DNA of 64,000 nt from Verrucomicrobiota bacterium (GTDB lineage Bacteria; Verrucomicrobiota; Verrucomicrobiia; Limisphaerales; UBA11320), in NCBI GenBank assembly GCA_016199985.1, contig JACQFQ010000017.1, forward strand, positions 30,636-94,635, given 5' to 3'. Shown in pieces: positions 9,021-18,871 of the stretch (its first letter is position 1; each line of letters begins with the position of its first letter). A program made the translations under genes and the position numbers. Under the pieces are notes generated by a model. It saw only the letters and a list, made by a program, of their open reading frames with translations, was not told the DNA's origin and ran no database searches.

Positions 9021-9797
9021 ATGCAACGACAGCATATTCTTCTCGTCAGCGCCGCCGCCATTCTGCTGCTGTGCTTCGCCCTAAACTCCTCCGCGACGTC
9101 GAAAGACTTCCCGCCATCCCCGGGCAAGCCGGGGCGCGGGCATTTCACCCGCACAATCTCCGTCCGGCAGGATTATCACTACTGCGTTTCCGTCCCGGCG
9201 GATTACGCGGCGGATCGCTCCAAACGCTGGCCGTTGATGCTTTTCCTTCACGGCGCCGGAGAGCGCGGAACGAATCTCGACGCGGTGACCATCCATGGTC
9301 CGCCGAAGCTCGTGAAGGAGGGAAAGGATCTTCCCTTTGTCGTGATCAGCCCGCAGTGCCCGACGGGACAGATTTGGGACGACGCGGCGTTGATCGGGCT
9401 CGTGGACGATGCGCTTCGGCGTTATCGGATTGACGAACACAGGGTTTATGTCACGGGACTGAGCATGGGAGGGTATGGGACCTGGAGCCTGATCGCCCGC
9501 CACCCAGAGCGATTCGCGGCCGCGGCCCCGATCTGCGGCGGCGGAGAGCGCATACGCACCCTGCTGCTCAGCGATGAGCAAAAGCGGTCGTTGAAGACGA
9601 TGGGGATTTGGGCGTTCCATGGCGGGAAGGATTCCGTGGTGCCTCTTGAAGAGTCGGAGCGGATGGTCCAGGCGGTCAAGAAGGCGGGGAACTCCGACGT
9701 GAAACTCACGGTGTATCCCGACGCCGACCATGATTCCTGGACCGCGACATACGCGAATCCCGATCTCTACAAGTGGCTGCTTCAGCACTCGCGCTGA
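9021..9797 (+). CDS. exported alpha/beta-hydrolase (predicted esterase)
   Basis: The 258-residue product has an N-terminal signal peptide (about residues 5-25, ILLVSAAAILLLCFALNSSA). The body is a dienelactone-hydrolase/phospholipase-type alpha/beta-hydrolase. The oxyanion segment is LMLFLHGAGERG. The nucleophile elbow is GLSMGGYG (Ser near residue 152), the acid is the Asp of FHGGKDSVVP, and the base is the His of YPDADHDSW. All three catalytic residues are present in the right order, so it should be active on an ester outside the cytoplasm; the natural substrate is unknown. It is divergent from the DUF6797 gene (152 bases between starts) and convergent with the SGNH hydrolase gene. Confidence 0.85.
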   Translation: MQRQHILLVSAAAILLLCFALNSSATSKDFPPSPGKPGRGHFTRTISVRQDYHYCVSVPADYAADRSKRWPLMLFLHGAGERGTNLDAVTIHGPPKLVKEGKDLPFVVISPQCPTGQIWDDAALIGLVDDALRRYRIDEHRVYVTGLSMGGYGTWSLIARHPERFAAAAPICGGGERIRTLLLSDEQKRSLKTMGIWAFHGGKDSVVPLEESERMVQAVKKAGNSDVKLTVYPDADHDSWTATYANPDLYKWLLQHSR

Positions 9798-9865
9798 ATG
9801 GGGCGGCGGCGGACGTTGCCAGAGCCGCGATGACGACTGGCGGCGCCCCGGGTTCAGAAAGAGGA

Positions 9866-11038
9866 TCAGGGGATTTCGGCGGCGAGAGCCCGGGCAACCT
9901 CCTCGTGTCCCAGTGGGGTGAGATGCCCATCGTGCGGGAAGAACAAGGGGCTTGCGCCCGCGCCGCGAGCGTTCGAGAGCGCCGCGACGAGATTGATGGC
10001 GGGAAGCCGCCGAGCCTTCGCCCAGGTCAATAGATTGGCTTCGAGGTAGCGTTGGTATTGTCCCGAGATCGACGCCGGCTTTTCAATGAGCGAGCGGCCG
10101 GGCATGAGGATCAATCCGAAGCGCGCGCCCTGGCTCTCCACCGCGCGGATCGAACGGGCCATCAACGCGAAGAACAGGTCGAGGGACTTTCGGTTTCTGT
10201 TATCGAGCGCGCCTGAGACATCGGGCGGCGGCAGGAGGTTCTCCGACAAGGCGCGGAAGATGACGTATCGCCCTTCCGCGATGCGTCGCCAGCTCTGGCG
10301 GCTGAAGTCGGCCCCAAGGATCTCTCCTAGAAGGTCGCTTCGTCTCGCGCGCGGGTCCACGGGGTCGATCGGAACGGGAGTGTTGCGGAGGAGTAGTTCT
10401 TCGCCGACCAGTTCGAAGTGCGGCTTCTGCCGGTTCGCCTGCATGGGGTAGGGGTGCAGATTGTCGACAAGATCGTTCACCAGGCACACCACGACCCACA
10501 CCTGATCGGGCTTCAACGGCAGCACATCGCGCTCGATCATCAGGGCCTCCTGGTCCGTGCTGAAGCCGGGAATGCCGCAGTTGATGAACGCGGCATTCGT
10601 GGCTCGTTGGTGGTTGAGCAGGCTGGTGAAGGTTTGCGAATCGTTTACGCCGAGCCCGAAGGTGAAGCTGTCCCCCACGAAGGCATGGAGCTTCCCGGCG
10701 CGAGCCGCCGCCGGGCTCCATCCGCCGGCGCGAAAGCCGGTCTCGTCGATGTGGTAGAGGGCTTGATAATCATGGTGCGCGTGGCGGCCTTCGGATCGTG
10801 GCGCGAGAGCCCAGCCGAGCAGGGGATCGTGTCGAATGAGTCCCGCGTCGAGCCGGTCGCTTTGGCGGATGGAAGCCTCGCGTTTTCGGAGGAACGCCTC
10901 CACTCCGCCGAGCGCGACGAGCGCGAATCCAAAGGCCATCCCCGCGCTCGCCAATCGGAACAGCCAAGCGCGCCGTGGACCGCGACTTTGAGGCGGGGGC
11001 GGCGGATCGGCGGCGGCGCTCTTCGCGGAATCGGACAT
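9866..11038 (-). CDS. membrane-anchored SGNH/GDSL-type hydrolase, last gene of exosortase operon
   Basis: The product is about 390 residues from the ATG at 11038. A TTG twelve codons upstream (11074) is an alternative, and neither start has a clear SD. After a Pro-rich basic N-terminus there is one hydrophobic segment (GMAFGFALVALGGVEAFL) that should anchor it in the inner membrane. The SGNH signatures are GDSFTFGLGV (block I Ser), the ING-type CGIPGFSTDQE, VVCLVNDLVDN (block III Asn) and DGHLTPLGHEEVA (block V Asp and His). This combination is typical of hydrolases that remove or transfer O-acyl groups on envelope polysaccharides. It lies 81 bases after the TPR lipoprotein in the same direction, so I infer a role in modifying the polysaccharide or glycans served by the exosortase system. 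Confidence 0.82.
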   Translation of the reverse strand: MSDSAKSAAADPPPPPQSRGPRRAWLFRLASAGMAFGFALVALGGVEAFLRKREASIRQSDRLDAGLIRHDPLLGWALAPRSEGRHAHHDYQALYHIDETGFRAGGWSPAAARAGKLHAFVGDSFTFGLGVNDSQTFTSLLNHQRATNAAFINCGIPGFSTDQEALMIERDVLPLKPDQVWVVVCLVNDLVDNLHPYPMQANRQKPHFELVGEELLLRNTPVPIDPVDPRARRSDLLGEILGADFSRQSWRRIAEGRYVIFRALSENLLPPPDVSGALDNRNRKSLDLFFALMARSIRAVESQGARFGLILMPGRSLIEKPASISGQYQRYLEANLLTWAKARRLPAINLVAALSNARGAGASPLFFPHDGHLTPLGHEEVARALAAEIP

Positions 11039-11119
11039 CGACGTCAGAGTGAACGCGGGGTTCGTCGGGCTCAAGGCTCGAAAAGCCTCGGACCGTCGAA
11101 AGCGGATCGAACACGCCCG

Positions 11120-14100
11120 CTAGCGAGGAGGCAGCTGCGACAGGATCTTCCGGGCGTCCTGCGCCGCAGGATCCTTCAATCCGCCGGCGAGAGCCTTCTC
11201 GAGGGAGGCTTTGGCTTTCGCGGGATCCTTCAGCTGGAAATAGGTCGCGCCGAGATAGTAGGCAATGTCCAGGTCCTGGGGTCGTCGCCCGGAGGCTTCC
11301 TGCAGAAAGACAAGACCCCCGGCGAATTCCTTCTTGCGATAGCTCAGCTTGCCCAGCGCGAGGAGGAGATCCGGATCGCCCTGGAATGTGTCGCGCGCCT
11401 TCAGCGCCAGCTCCATGGCGCGCGCCTCCTGCTGCGGGATGTCCGCGTAGAGCAGGCCCAGCTGACGTTGGGCGAGGGCAAAGGCGGGGAACTTGCGAAG
11501 GATGCGCTCATACGACTGGGCGGCGTCCTCGGCTCGGCCACGGCTGAGTTGCAGGGCCGCGTTCGCCATCAAGCCGGGAACATGGTCGGGATCGGAGGCC
11601 AGGAGCTGGGCGATTTTGGTCTCGAGCGGAGGGAGGCTCTTGAGGTCTCGATAGGCGGCGACCATGGAGAGAAACCACTGGGCGGCGACTCCGTGCGCGG
11701 ACTTGGCGTCCAGGGCGAGGGCGCGCTGCATGAGTCCGACGGATTCGGCTTCCCGTCCGAGAGCGTAAGCCGCCCACGCGAAATCGTGGAGCACGTTCTG
11801 GCGATTGCCGAGGATCGCGGAGCTTTCCTTCAACAGGGTGTAGCTTTGGGCGAAGTCGCCGGCTTCGTAAGACATCTTCCCCGCGATGGCCTTGACCTCG
11901 ACATCCTGGGGCGCGAGCTCGCGCGCCTTGTCGATGAGCTCTTTGGCCTTGGCGCGATCCTTGAGCGGGCCGACATTCAGCCGCGCGAGCCCTCTCAGCG
12001 CGGGGACGTATTGCGGGTTCGCGGCAATCACCGCCTGATATCCGCGCGCGGCCGCGTCAAAGGTCCCCTGTGTTTCCTGAAGCTCGGCGATTCGATATTG
12101 AACCAGCACGTCATCCGGGCTGGTTTTCAACAGTTGCTGAAGCTCCGCGATGCTGGAGGCGGCCGCGGTGTTCAGAAGCTTGGAATGAAGCTGCGCGTCG
12201 TCCTTCCAGGCCGCTGGGGTTGGATCCTTCCCCGACAGCGCGGTTTGGAAAGCGGCCTTCGCCTCATTCTCCTGTCCGAGCATGTAATGCACCATGCCCA
12301 GGTGGTAGAACACCTCATCCAGGCGATGTTTCGTGGAACTCTGCCGTATCAGGGGAAGCGCCTCGGCGTACCGCTTCTGACGGAAGAGAATCCATCCCAG
12401 CGTGTCGGCGATGAACGGGTCCTCGGGCTGCGCGTTGCGCGCTTTCTGCGCCATCTCGTAGCCCTTGCCCAATTGGCCCGGGATGTCGGCGTAGAGCACA
12501 GCCAGGTTATTCAGGGCGGGCACCAGAAGAGGGTTGATGGCGAGCAGGCCTTCGTAGATCTGGCGCGCTTTGGAGATTTCCTTCTTTTCGCTATAGAGCA
12601 TGCCCAGCAGCATGCCCGCCTGCTCTTCCCGCGGATTCTTCGCGACGAGAGCCTGCAGCTGGGCGATCGCCTTGTCCTGCTGTTTGGATTCCGAGTAGAC
12701 CCGGGCGAGCATGTAGTAGGGCGCGCTCGCGTTCGCGTCGGCCGCGATGGCCTTCTGCAGCGCCGCCTCGGCCTGGTCATAGGCGCGTTGAGCCAGATGG
12801 ATGCGACCTTCCAGCAGCAGGCTTCCCGCGCCCTTGCGCGCTTCCGGCGACTGCGCCTCGATCAGGCCCATCGCGCGCGCGTAGCTCTTTTCCGTGAGCT
12901 CGATGTCAACGAGTTGGTACAGGGCGGCCAATTCCTTCGGCGCCAAGGCGCGCGCTTTTTCGAAGGCCGCGCGCGCCTCCTTGAGCTTGTCGGCCTGTCG
13001 GAACGCGATCCCCATGGCGAACCAAGGACGCTCGCTGTTCGGATGCGATTGCGCGAGGGAGCGGCAGGTTTTAATGGCGTCCTCGGCTCGTCCCTCGGCG
13101 AGCTGAATTTCGGTGAGCAGCAGCATCACCCCCATGTGTTCGGGGAGGGCTCGCGCGAGCGGGGTGAGGGTGGCCGCGGCCTTGGCGGGTTCCCCTCGGC
13201 GCAAGTCCAGCTGCCCCTTCAGCATCACGGCGTCGATGAACATCGGATCCAGGCCCACCGCTTGTTCGAGGGCTGTGTTGGCCTGGGCCACTTTCTTATC
13301 CAGCAGATAGGCGACTCCCAACTGATACTTGACCTTCGGGTGCGGGGAGAAGGACCGGTCGAGCCTTTCCAGCACCTCCTGGGCCTTGCCGTATTGCTGC
13401 ATCGCCAGGTGGGCCTCGGCGCGCAGGATCTCGGCGTCAAAGTTGATCGCGTCGATTCTCAGTATCTCCTCCACAAGGCGCAGGGCGTCCTCGTTCCTCT
13501 TCTCGGCGAGAGCGATTCGGGCTTTGAGCCGCTTCGCGGTGAGAAAATCGGGCGCCTTTCCGAGGATCTCGTCCAGCGCCTTCTTGGCGTCGTCGGCCTT
13601 CCCTTTACGGAGGAGGAGCTCGACGAGGTTGAGGCGGTCCGGGGATCGCGGGGCGGCGATTTCGTAAGCCACCTTCATCTCCTGCTCCGCCTCAGCGGCC
13701 CCGTTTGTTCTCGTCAGCATGAGGTTGCCCAACGCGGCGTGCGCGGCGGCGTATTTGGGATCCATGGCGATCGCCTTCCGGATTTCCGCTTCGGCTTTGA
13801 CCAGGTCCGATCCCACGAACAACAGGTTCGCCGACGCGAGATGAAGCGCGGCGTTGTCGCCGGTTCGTTGGCGAAGCTGATCGAGCCGCTGCTGGGCGTC
13901 GCCCCTGAACTTTTCGGCGCGCGAGGTGAAGGCGAGCAGCTCAATCGCTTCGGTGTTGGTGGGAGAGGTCTCCAGGATGGAGATCGCCTCGGCGCGGGCC
14001 TTGAGGATGGAGGTGGTTTCGAACAGCGCCCGCGCGAGGTGGGTTCGAACGACGAGATCCGACGGGTTGAGGTCCTTGGCTCGGCTCAGGGCGGTGACGG

Positions 14101-14347
14101 CCTGAATCAGCGCGCCCTGCTCGTGAAGGATCACGGCGACCCGTCCCACGCTCAGCGCGTTGGTTCGCTCGATGCGCAGCACGTTGAAGTATTCGATCTT
14201 GGCCTTCTCGAAGTCGCCGTGCGCGTAGAAGCTCTCGGCCCGCGCGAGATGTTGCGCCATCTTGTTGCGCTTGGAGCATCCGCCGCCGTTCATCAGGACG
14301 AGCGGGGCGATGGTCAGGGCGATCAGGAGCGTGTGCGGGATCCTCAT
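11120..14347 (-). CDS. prsT: large TPR lipoprotein, PrsT-like (PEP-CTERM/exosortase system)
   Basis: From the ATG at 14347 the product is about 1,075 residues; an ATG eight codons earlier (14371) is possible. The N-terminus is a lipoprotein signal (LLIALTIAPLVLMNGGGC, Cys at 24), so the protein should be lipidated. The rest is an almost unbroken array of tetratricopeptide repeats. Typical units are FEKAKIEYFNVLRIE, LGNLMLTRTNGAAEAEQEM and AAAHAALGNL. The length, lipid anchor and position beside PrsR and PrsK match the PEP-CTERM system TPR lipoprotein PrsT. Its molecular job is not known, and scaffolding of polysaccharide export is the usual suggestion. It begins 40 bases after prsR. Confidence 0.85.
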   Translation of the reverse strand: MRIPHTLLIALTIAPLVLMNGGGCSKRNKMAQHLARAESFYAHGDFEKAKIEYFNVLRIERTNALSVGRVAVILHEQGALIQAVTALSRAKDLNPSDLVVRTHLARALFETTSILKARAEAISILETSPTNTEAIELLAFTSRAEKFRGDAQQRLDQLRQRTGDNAALHLASANLLFVGSDLVKAEAEIRKAIAMDPKYAAAHAALGNLMLTRTNGAAEAEQEMKVAYEIAAPRSPDRLNLVELLLRKGKADDAKKALDEILGKAPDFLTAKRLKARIALAEKRNEDALRLVEEILRIDAINFDAEILRAEAHLAMQQYGKAQEVLERLDRSFSPHPKVKYQLGVAYLLDKKVAQANTALEQAVGLDPMFIDAVMLKGQLDLRRGEPAKAAATLTPLARALPEHMGVMLLLTEIQLAEGRAEDAIKTCRSLAQSHPNSERPWFAMGIAFRQADKLKEARAAFEKARALAPKELAALYQLVDIELTEKSYARAMGLIEAQSPEARKGAGSLLLEGRIHLAQRAYDQAEAALQKAIAADANASAPYYMLARVYSESKQQDKAIAQLQALVAKNPREEQAGMLLGMLYSEKKEISKARQIYEGLLAINPLLVPALNNLAVLYADIPGQLGKGYEMAQKARNAQPEDPFIADTLGWILFRQKRYAEALPLIRQSSTKHRLDEVFYHLGMVHYMLGQENEAKAAFQTALSGKDPTPAAWKDDAQLHSKLLNTAAASSIAELQQLLKTSPDDVLVQYRIAELQETQGTFDAAARGYQAVIAANPQYVPALRGLARLNVGPLKDRAKAKELIDKARELAPQDVEVKAIAGKMSYEAGDFAQSYTLLKESSAILGNRQNVLHDFAWAAYALGREAESVGLMQRALALDAKSAHGVAAQWFLSMVAAYRDLKSLPPLETKIAQLLASDPDHVPGLMANAALQLSRGRAEDAAQSYERILRKFPAFALAQRQLGLLYADIPQQEARAMELALKARDTFQGDPDLLLALGKLSYRKKEFAGGLVFLQEASGRRPQDLDIAYYLGATYFQLKDPAKAKASLEKALAGGLKDPAAQDARKILSQLPPR

Positions 14348-14387
14348 AGGCGAAAATCGTGGGGGGTGCATGAGTGGAAAGTGTTCG

Positions 14388-15758
14388 TCAGGCGCCGGCG
14401 CGTTTGATCCCCAGGCGCTCGATAAGCTCGTAGAAGGTGGGGCGGCTAATGCCCAGTTCCACGGCCGCGGGCGCGATCTTCCCGTCGTGGCGGCGTAGGG
14501 ACTCCTCCACCATCCGACGCTCCAACTCCTCGCGCGCCTCTTTCAGGCTGCGTCCCGACGCGGGGGCGTTGTGGCCTCCCAGCTCAAGGTCGGACGGCTT
14601 GACGGTGTTTCCCTCGGCCATGATGACGGCTCGACGCACGCGGTTCTCGAGCTCGCGGACGTTGCCCGGCCAGGTGTGAGCCTCCAGGGCCTTGATCGCG
14701 CTCGGGCTGAACCGGACGCTGTCGTTGCCCGTTTCCGTGCAGAAACGACGGAGAAAATGATTCGCAAGAAACAGGACGTCCGAGAAGCGGTCGCGCAGGG
14801 GCGGGATGCGGATCGACACGACGGCGATGCGGTAGTAGAGGTCTTCGCGGAATTTTCCCTCCTGCAAGGCGCGTTTCAGGTCGGCGTTGGTCGCCGCGAC
14901 GATCCGGGTATCCACTTCGATCTCCTTGCGGCCGCCCACGCGCTCGATCTTTTGTTCCTGGAGAAAGCGGAGAAGCTTCACCTGAAGAGGAAGGGGGAGA
15001 TCCCCGATTTCGTCGAGGAAGAGCGTTCCTCCCGACGCGGTCTCGATCCTCCCGATGCGCTGCATGTGCGCGCCGGTGAAGGAGCCTTTTTCGTGTCCGA
15101 ATAGCTCGCTCTCGAGCAGGGCCTCGGGGATGGCGCCGCAATTGATCGCGACGAAGGGGCCTTCGGGCCTTGAGCTCTTGCGGTGTATGGCTCGGGCGGC
15201 CATTTCCTTTCCGGTGCCGCTGGCGCCGAGCAGGAGCACGGGCGCGTGGCTCGAGGCGACTTTTCGAATCGCGTCGAAAACAACCTGCATCTGCGGGCTG
15301 CCGCCGAGCATCCCCTCGAAGCTCTCCCCCTCCAGTTGGTGGCGCATCTCGGCGATCTCGCGCTCCATCCGGGCCATCTCGCTGGCTCGCTTGACCACGA
15401 CCTTGAGCTCGTCGATCTCGGGAGGCTTTACGAGGAAATCGTAGGCGCCCTCGTTCACCGCGCGCAGAGCGTTCGAGCGATCGGATTGTCCCGAGAGCAC
15501 GATGATTTTGGCGCGGTTCCGGACGGCCAGCATTTCGGACAACGCCGCCATTCCTTCCTCGGGACCGGCGGGCATGGGGGGCATGCCAAGGTCGAGGAGC
15601 GTCACTTCGGGCTGGTGCTGGCGGAAAGCCTGCGTCGCCGAGGGACGGTCCTCCGCCAGGACGACTTCATGACTGTCGCACAGCGCCCACTTCAGTTGCG
15701 TGCGTATATCCTCATCATCGTCGACAATGAGTAAGACAGGCTTTTTGTGCTCGTTCAT
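14388..15758 (-). CDS. prsR: sigma-54-dependent response regulator PrsR
   Basis: I start this gene at the ATG at 15758, which overlaps the prsK stop as ATGA (15755-15758), giving 456 residues. Domain order is a receiver (VLLIVDDDEDI, phospho-acceptor Asp in LLDLGMPP, Lys in FLVKPP), an AAA+ sigma-54 interaction domain (Walker A GASGTGKE, Walker B GGTLFLDEIGDLP, sigma-contact loop reading GSFTGA rather than the commonest GAFTGA, Arg-finger region) and a C-terminal Fis-type helix-turn-helix (AAVELGISRPTFYELIERLG). Pairing with PrsK and a nearby exosortase identifies it as the PEP-CTERM-type regulator. It should activate RpoN promoters of cargo and polysaccharide genes; candidate sites lie at 53167, 54220 and 63758. 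Confidence 0.93.
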   Translation of the reverse strand: MNEHKKPVLLIVDDDEDIRTQLKWALCDSHEVVLAEDRPSATQAFRQHQPEVTLLDLGMPPMPAGPEEGMAALSEMLAVRNRAKIIVLSGQSDRSNALRAVNEGAYDFLVKPPEIDELKVVVKRASEMARMEREIAEMRHQLEGESFEGMLGGSPQMQVVFDAIRKVASSHAPVLLLGASGTGKEMAARAIHRKSSRPEGPFVAINCGAIPEALLESELFGHEKGSFTGAHMQRIGRIETASGGTLFLDEIGDLPLPLQVKLLRFLQEQKIERVGGRKEIEVDTRIVAATNADLKRALQEGKFREDLYYRIAVVSIRIPPLRDRFSDVLFLANHFLRRFCTETGNDSVRFSPSAIKALEAHTWPGNVRELENRVRRAVIMAEGNTVKPSDLELGGHNAPASGRSLKEAREELERRMVEESLRRHDGKIAPAAVELGISRPTFYELIERLGIKRAGA

Positions 15759-17860
15759 CGATGCGGCAGCCACACTGAGAATATCGTGCTTTTGCCCACT
15801 TCACTTGAAACCTCAATGCGGCCGTGATGCGCTTCCACGATTGTCTTGCAATGAAACATCCCGATGCCCATGCCGTTTCGCTTCGTTGTCTGGAACGGGC
15901 GAAACAAGCTGGTTTGGATGAACTCTTCCGACATGCCGCAGCCCGTGTCCATCACAGAAAACATCGACCATCCCTTCTCCTGCTGGGTTTTGAGCTCGAT
16001 CATCCCTCCGGGCGTTCCCGCCTCGCGGGCGTTGATCAGGAGGTTGACCGCGACTTTCACCATCTGCTCCAGGTCGATGGAGCATCGGGCCGAGGCGCAG
16101 TAGGCCTTTCTCACCTCAAATCCGGGCATGGAGCCCACCGCGGCCAGCGCCGACTCGAGCACCTGATTCAGGTCGGCCTCCCGGAGGCTCAAGGCGCGCT
16201 TCTCCCGCAGGCTGGTCAGCCGCGTGATCAGGTCGCGGATGCGCCCCACGGCCTTCGCCACCACCTTCAGCGCGTCTTCGCGGAAAGCGGGGTTGTCGAA
16301 CTGGGCTGGGAGGTTCTGGAGCATCAGGGAGAGGGACGAGGCCGTGTTCTTGAGGTCGTGGACGAAGAAGGCGGCCATCATTTGAAAGGCCGCCATCTCC
16401 TTGGAGCGGATCACCTCGGCCGAGAGACGCAGGTTCATCAAACTTCCCGCCACTTGGTCCGCGAGGCAGCGAAGCAGGTCGAGGTCCTCCACGGTGAAGC
16501 GAACCCCGCCGACGCGATCCGCGACGATCAGCAGGCCCATGAGCTCGTCCTTGGAAACGAGCGGAATGCAGATGCGCCCCGCGCCGGTCTGGAACTGTCG
16601 GGGATTCACTTCGTGGAGGATCCTGGCCCATGCCTCCTGGCTTAGATCCAGGTCCACGGGGGCCCTTTGAGTTCTTACGAAGTACTCCGTGATCTGCTGG
16701 ACATCCAGATCCAGCAGCGCGCCGGTGGGCGTGTCCTGAGTGTTCAGGACGGTGGACGCGCCCAGGCGAATCCGTTGGTCCCGGACGTCGACAAGCCACA
16801 CCGAGACCGACAGCGCTTCGACGTTCGACGACACGATCCTGATCGTTGCGCGGCACAGCTCCCCGGGCTCGCGGCAGGAGGCGATGCTTTCGGAAAACAG
16901 GCGCCAGATCCTCCGGTAGTCGTACACGGGGCGCTGGAAATGACGGCTGATGAACTGCTTGGTCAGCAGTCGAAATCGATCCGAGAGCGCCAGCGACGTG
17001 GAGACGAGGAGTCCGATCAGGATCAGGAAGGATTTCAGGGGAAGATTGCCATCGCCTCCGAGAGCGGTGGCGACTTTGCCCAGCACGCCGACCACGAGCA
17101 GATAGGCGCCCGAGGCGGCGATGACAAGCGACCCGTAGAGCGGCTCTCTGGAGGGGTACAGATCGGTGGCGAGGCTCTCCGATCGGAGCAACGCCACGCT
17201 CAGGCAGAGGCAGGCGACGAGGAGCGCGCCGGCCTCGAGAGAATCGAACCACGTGTGGATGGCGGAGTAGAGAACCGCCTGGCTTCCGGTGTAGAAATGA
17301 ACAGCGAACAGCCCTCCCACGCCGATGATGGCGTACTTGATTCGCCATCTCAAAGTCCCCGCGGAGGCCCTGAACGTTCTCTCGAGGTTCGTCAGGGCGA
17401 GAACGCTTGCGATGAGGAGGCTCAGGCAGACAGCCTTCGCCGGCCACTCCAGGAGCAGGACGCCCTCTCGGACGACGGAAGGCTCCCAGGACAGCGGCGC
17501 GAAGAGGCCGTTGAACCCCGCCAGGGGAAGCACTGGCAGCGCGGCGGCAATGAGGAGGAACACACGCCACCGCCGCAGCTCCTCCGAAGGCTTGCCTCGG
17601 GCATAGCAAAGGCTCAACACCATCCAGGGAGCAGGCAGCAGGGAGAGGATGACGAGTCGAACGCTCTGCCAGAAGGGCGCTGGGAGATTCTGAGTGTTTG
17701 ATCGGAGGAGGGCGTCGATCAGGCCATCGATCGCTGGAAGCAGGAGGCTGAGCGCAAAACTGACCCGCAGCCAGTTGACCCGGGTGCGCGCGCACACCAC
17801 TCCCGAGAGCAGAACGACCCAACACAGGGTCGTGATGGCGAGGATCAGTTGGAGATTCAT
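15755..17860 (-). CDS. prsK: PEP-CTERM-type membrane histidine kinase PrsK
   Basis: The 701-residue product has an N-terminal block of about 8 transmembrane helices (residues 1-290), then a GAF-like domain (about 320-480) and a histidine kinase core. The core has the H-box HDLKNTASSLSLML (His near residue 502 in the form HDLKN), N-box NLLINAREAG, G-boxes DTGCGMS and GMGIGMF, and a final IFSVWLPHR strand. A HDLKN H-box after a GAF domain and a long helical membrane domain is the layout of PrsK. It is followed by prsR with an ATGA overlap, so both are made from one message. The ligand is unknown. The gene begins 48 bases after the exosortase stop. Confidence 0.92.
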   Translation of the reverse strand: MNLQLILAITTLCWVVLLSGVVCARTRVNWLRVSFALSLLLPAIDGLIDALLRSNTQNLPAPFWQSVRLVILSLLPAPWMVLSLCYARGKPSEELRRWRVFLLIAAALPVLPLAGFNGLFAPLSWEPSVVREGVLLLEWPAKAVCLSLLIASVLALTNLERTFRASAGTLRWRIKYAIIGVGGLFAVHFYTGSQAVLYSAIHTWFDSLEAGALLVACLCLSVALLRSESLATDLYPSREPLYGSLVIAASGAYLLVVGVLGKVATALGGDGNLPLKSFLILIGLLVSTSLALSDRFRLLTKQFISRHFQRPVYDYRRIWRLFSESIASCREPGELCRATIRIVSSNVEALSVSVWLVDVRDQRIRLGASTVLNTQDTPTGALLDLDVQQITEYFVRTQRAPVDLDLSQEAWARILHEVNPRQFQTGAGRICIPLVSKDELMGLLIVADRVGGVRFTVEDLDLLRCLADQVAGSLMNLRLSAEVIRSKEMAAFQMMAAFFVHDLKNTASSLSLMLQNLPAQFDNPAFREDALKVVAKAVGRIRDLITRLTSLREKRALSLREADLNQVLESALAAVGSMPGFEVRKAYCASARCSIDLEQMVKVAVNLLINAREAGTPGGMIELKTQQEKGWSMFSVMDTGCGMSEEFIQTSLFRPFQTTKRNGMGIGMFHCKTIVEAHHGRIEVSSEVGKSTIFSVWLPHR

Positions 17861-17908
17861 CGGTGAACGCCGCCTCAGTCGCTTTCCGCGGACCGGATCC
17901 TGGAACCC

Positions 17909-18859
17909 TTACGGGGTCCTTGAAGCCTCGGGGGCCGGAGCTTCGGGGCGGCTCGATCGACGGCGGGATTCCATGCGAACCATGAGCCACAACAGCCCTC
18001 CCAAAGGCAAGAGCGAAACACTGAAGAACAGGGGCCCGCCGTGCGTGTGAATTGGGGAGCTGATCATATGGGGCCCTTTCTCAACGCATAGCCAGGCGAT
18101 CACGAGGATGCGCACCGCGTTCCTGAAGATCCCCAGGGCCCACGTCGCCAAAACCAGGACGATTCGGTTCGTTGTCGTGTTCAGCATCAGGTAGCCGCCG
18201 ACGATGCTCGTGATGAACAGGACCAACGTCGACCGCACCCCGCTGCACTCCTGCGCCACTCGGATTGAAATGCCGGGAAGCTGGAACACAAGTCCGTCCC
18301 GAAGATGGGGCAGTTGGGTCGCGCTGAAGAGCCAGTCCGTCACCTCCGCGGAGGAGTGCTGCAAGGCTATCTCCAGGCTTTCCAGAACCGCGTGCGGCAT
18401 CGGGATGGAGAAAAAGAGAAAGAGGAGAGGGAAGCGAAGCGCCTTGCGGGTCCCGGGGCCGAGGGTGGCCGCGGCGACCGCGTTGACCAGACAGACCACC
18501 GCCGCGATGCCCAGGGTGAGAGCGTCCGGCCGCCGGAGCGGGAAATCGTTCCCAACGCTCGCCAGATAGAGAGCGGCCCCGATTCCGCCGGCCAACCCCC
18601 AGGCGGCCGCGGCTGAGCGGGAGCCGCCCGCCTCCAGGGGGATCGACTCCTTTCGGGTCCAGATCAGGTAGAGCGAGATGGGAGGGATCAGCAACAGATA
18701 GGACTCCGTGTCGCTGCGGAGCCCGAGGACCACCCATTCAAAAAGCGGAATCGAGAAGAGAAGCGCGATCAGGGCGCAACCGACAGCGAGGCTACGGACG
18801 GCCTGGGCGAACTCCTTGCTGTGTGTTTCTGGTGAGCGCAATGTGGATACCCATCGCAT
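17909..18859 (-). CDS. exosortase, probably the VPDSG-CTERM type (XrtC-like)
   Basis: The product is 316 residues from the ATG at 18859, chosen because GAGGGA lies 6 bases before it. An upstream ATG at 18925 gives 22 more residues but has no such support. About eight hydrophobic helices are visible. The catalytic triad of exosortases is complete: Cys in QECSGVRS (about residue 205), Arg in FRNAVRI (about 250) and His in IHTHGG (271 or 273). FFSIPMP and PGISIRVA are typical flanks. The enzyme cleaves and transfers proteins with a C-terminal sorting tail. The only such tails in the window (53198 and 54252 genes) are of the VADGG/VPDSG kind, which suggests the XrtC subclass; a subtype HMM would decide. 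Confidence 0.9.
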   Translation of the reverse strand: MRWVSTLRSPETHSKEFAQAVRSLAVGCALIALLFSIPLFEWVVLGLRSDTESYLLLIPPISLYLIWTRKESIPLEAGGSRSAAAAWGLAGGIGAALYLASVGNDFPLRRPDALTLGIAAVVCLVNAVAAATLGPGTRKALRFPLLFLFFSIPMPHAVLESLEIALQHSSAEVTDWLFSATQLPHLRDGLVFQLPGISIRVAQECSGVRSTLVLFITSIVGGYLMLNTTTNRIVLVLATWALGIFRNAVRILVIAWLCVEKGPHMISSPIHTHGGPLFFSVSLLPLGGLLWLMVRMESRRRSSRPEAPAPEASRTP

Positions 18860-18865
18860 CAATGT

Positions 18866-18871
18866 TCCCTC
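18866..18871 (-). promoter_or_regulatory. ribosome binding site that decides the exosortase start
   Basis: On the minus strand GAGGGA lies 6 bases upstream of the ATG at 18859. Clear SD sequences are rare among the genes of this window, so this one is good evidence for the shorter exosortase reading frame. Confidence 0.7.

Noticed and set aside
10418..14407. A 1,329-codon open frame on the plus strand
   Set aside because: It is antisense to the TPR lipoprotein and the SGNH hydrolase, both of which have clear domains. High-GC codon bias opens the complementary frame; the translation is Arg/Gly/Leu-rich with no domain or signal.
16116..17990. A 624-codon minus-strand frame overlapping prsK
   Set aside because: It is the alternative frame of prsK, with Arg/Pro-rich sequence; the kinase motifs are all in the other frame.
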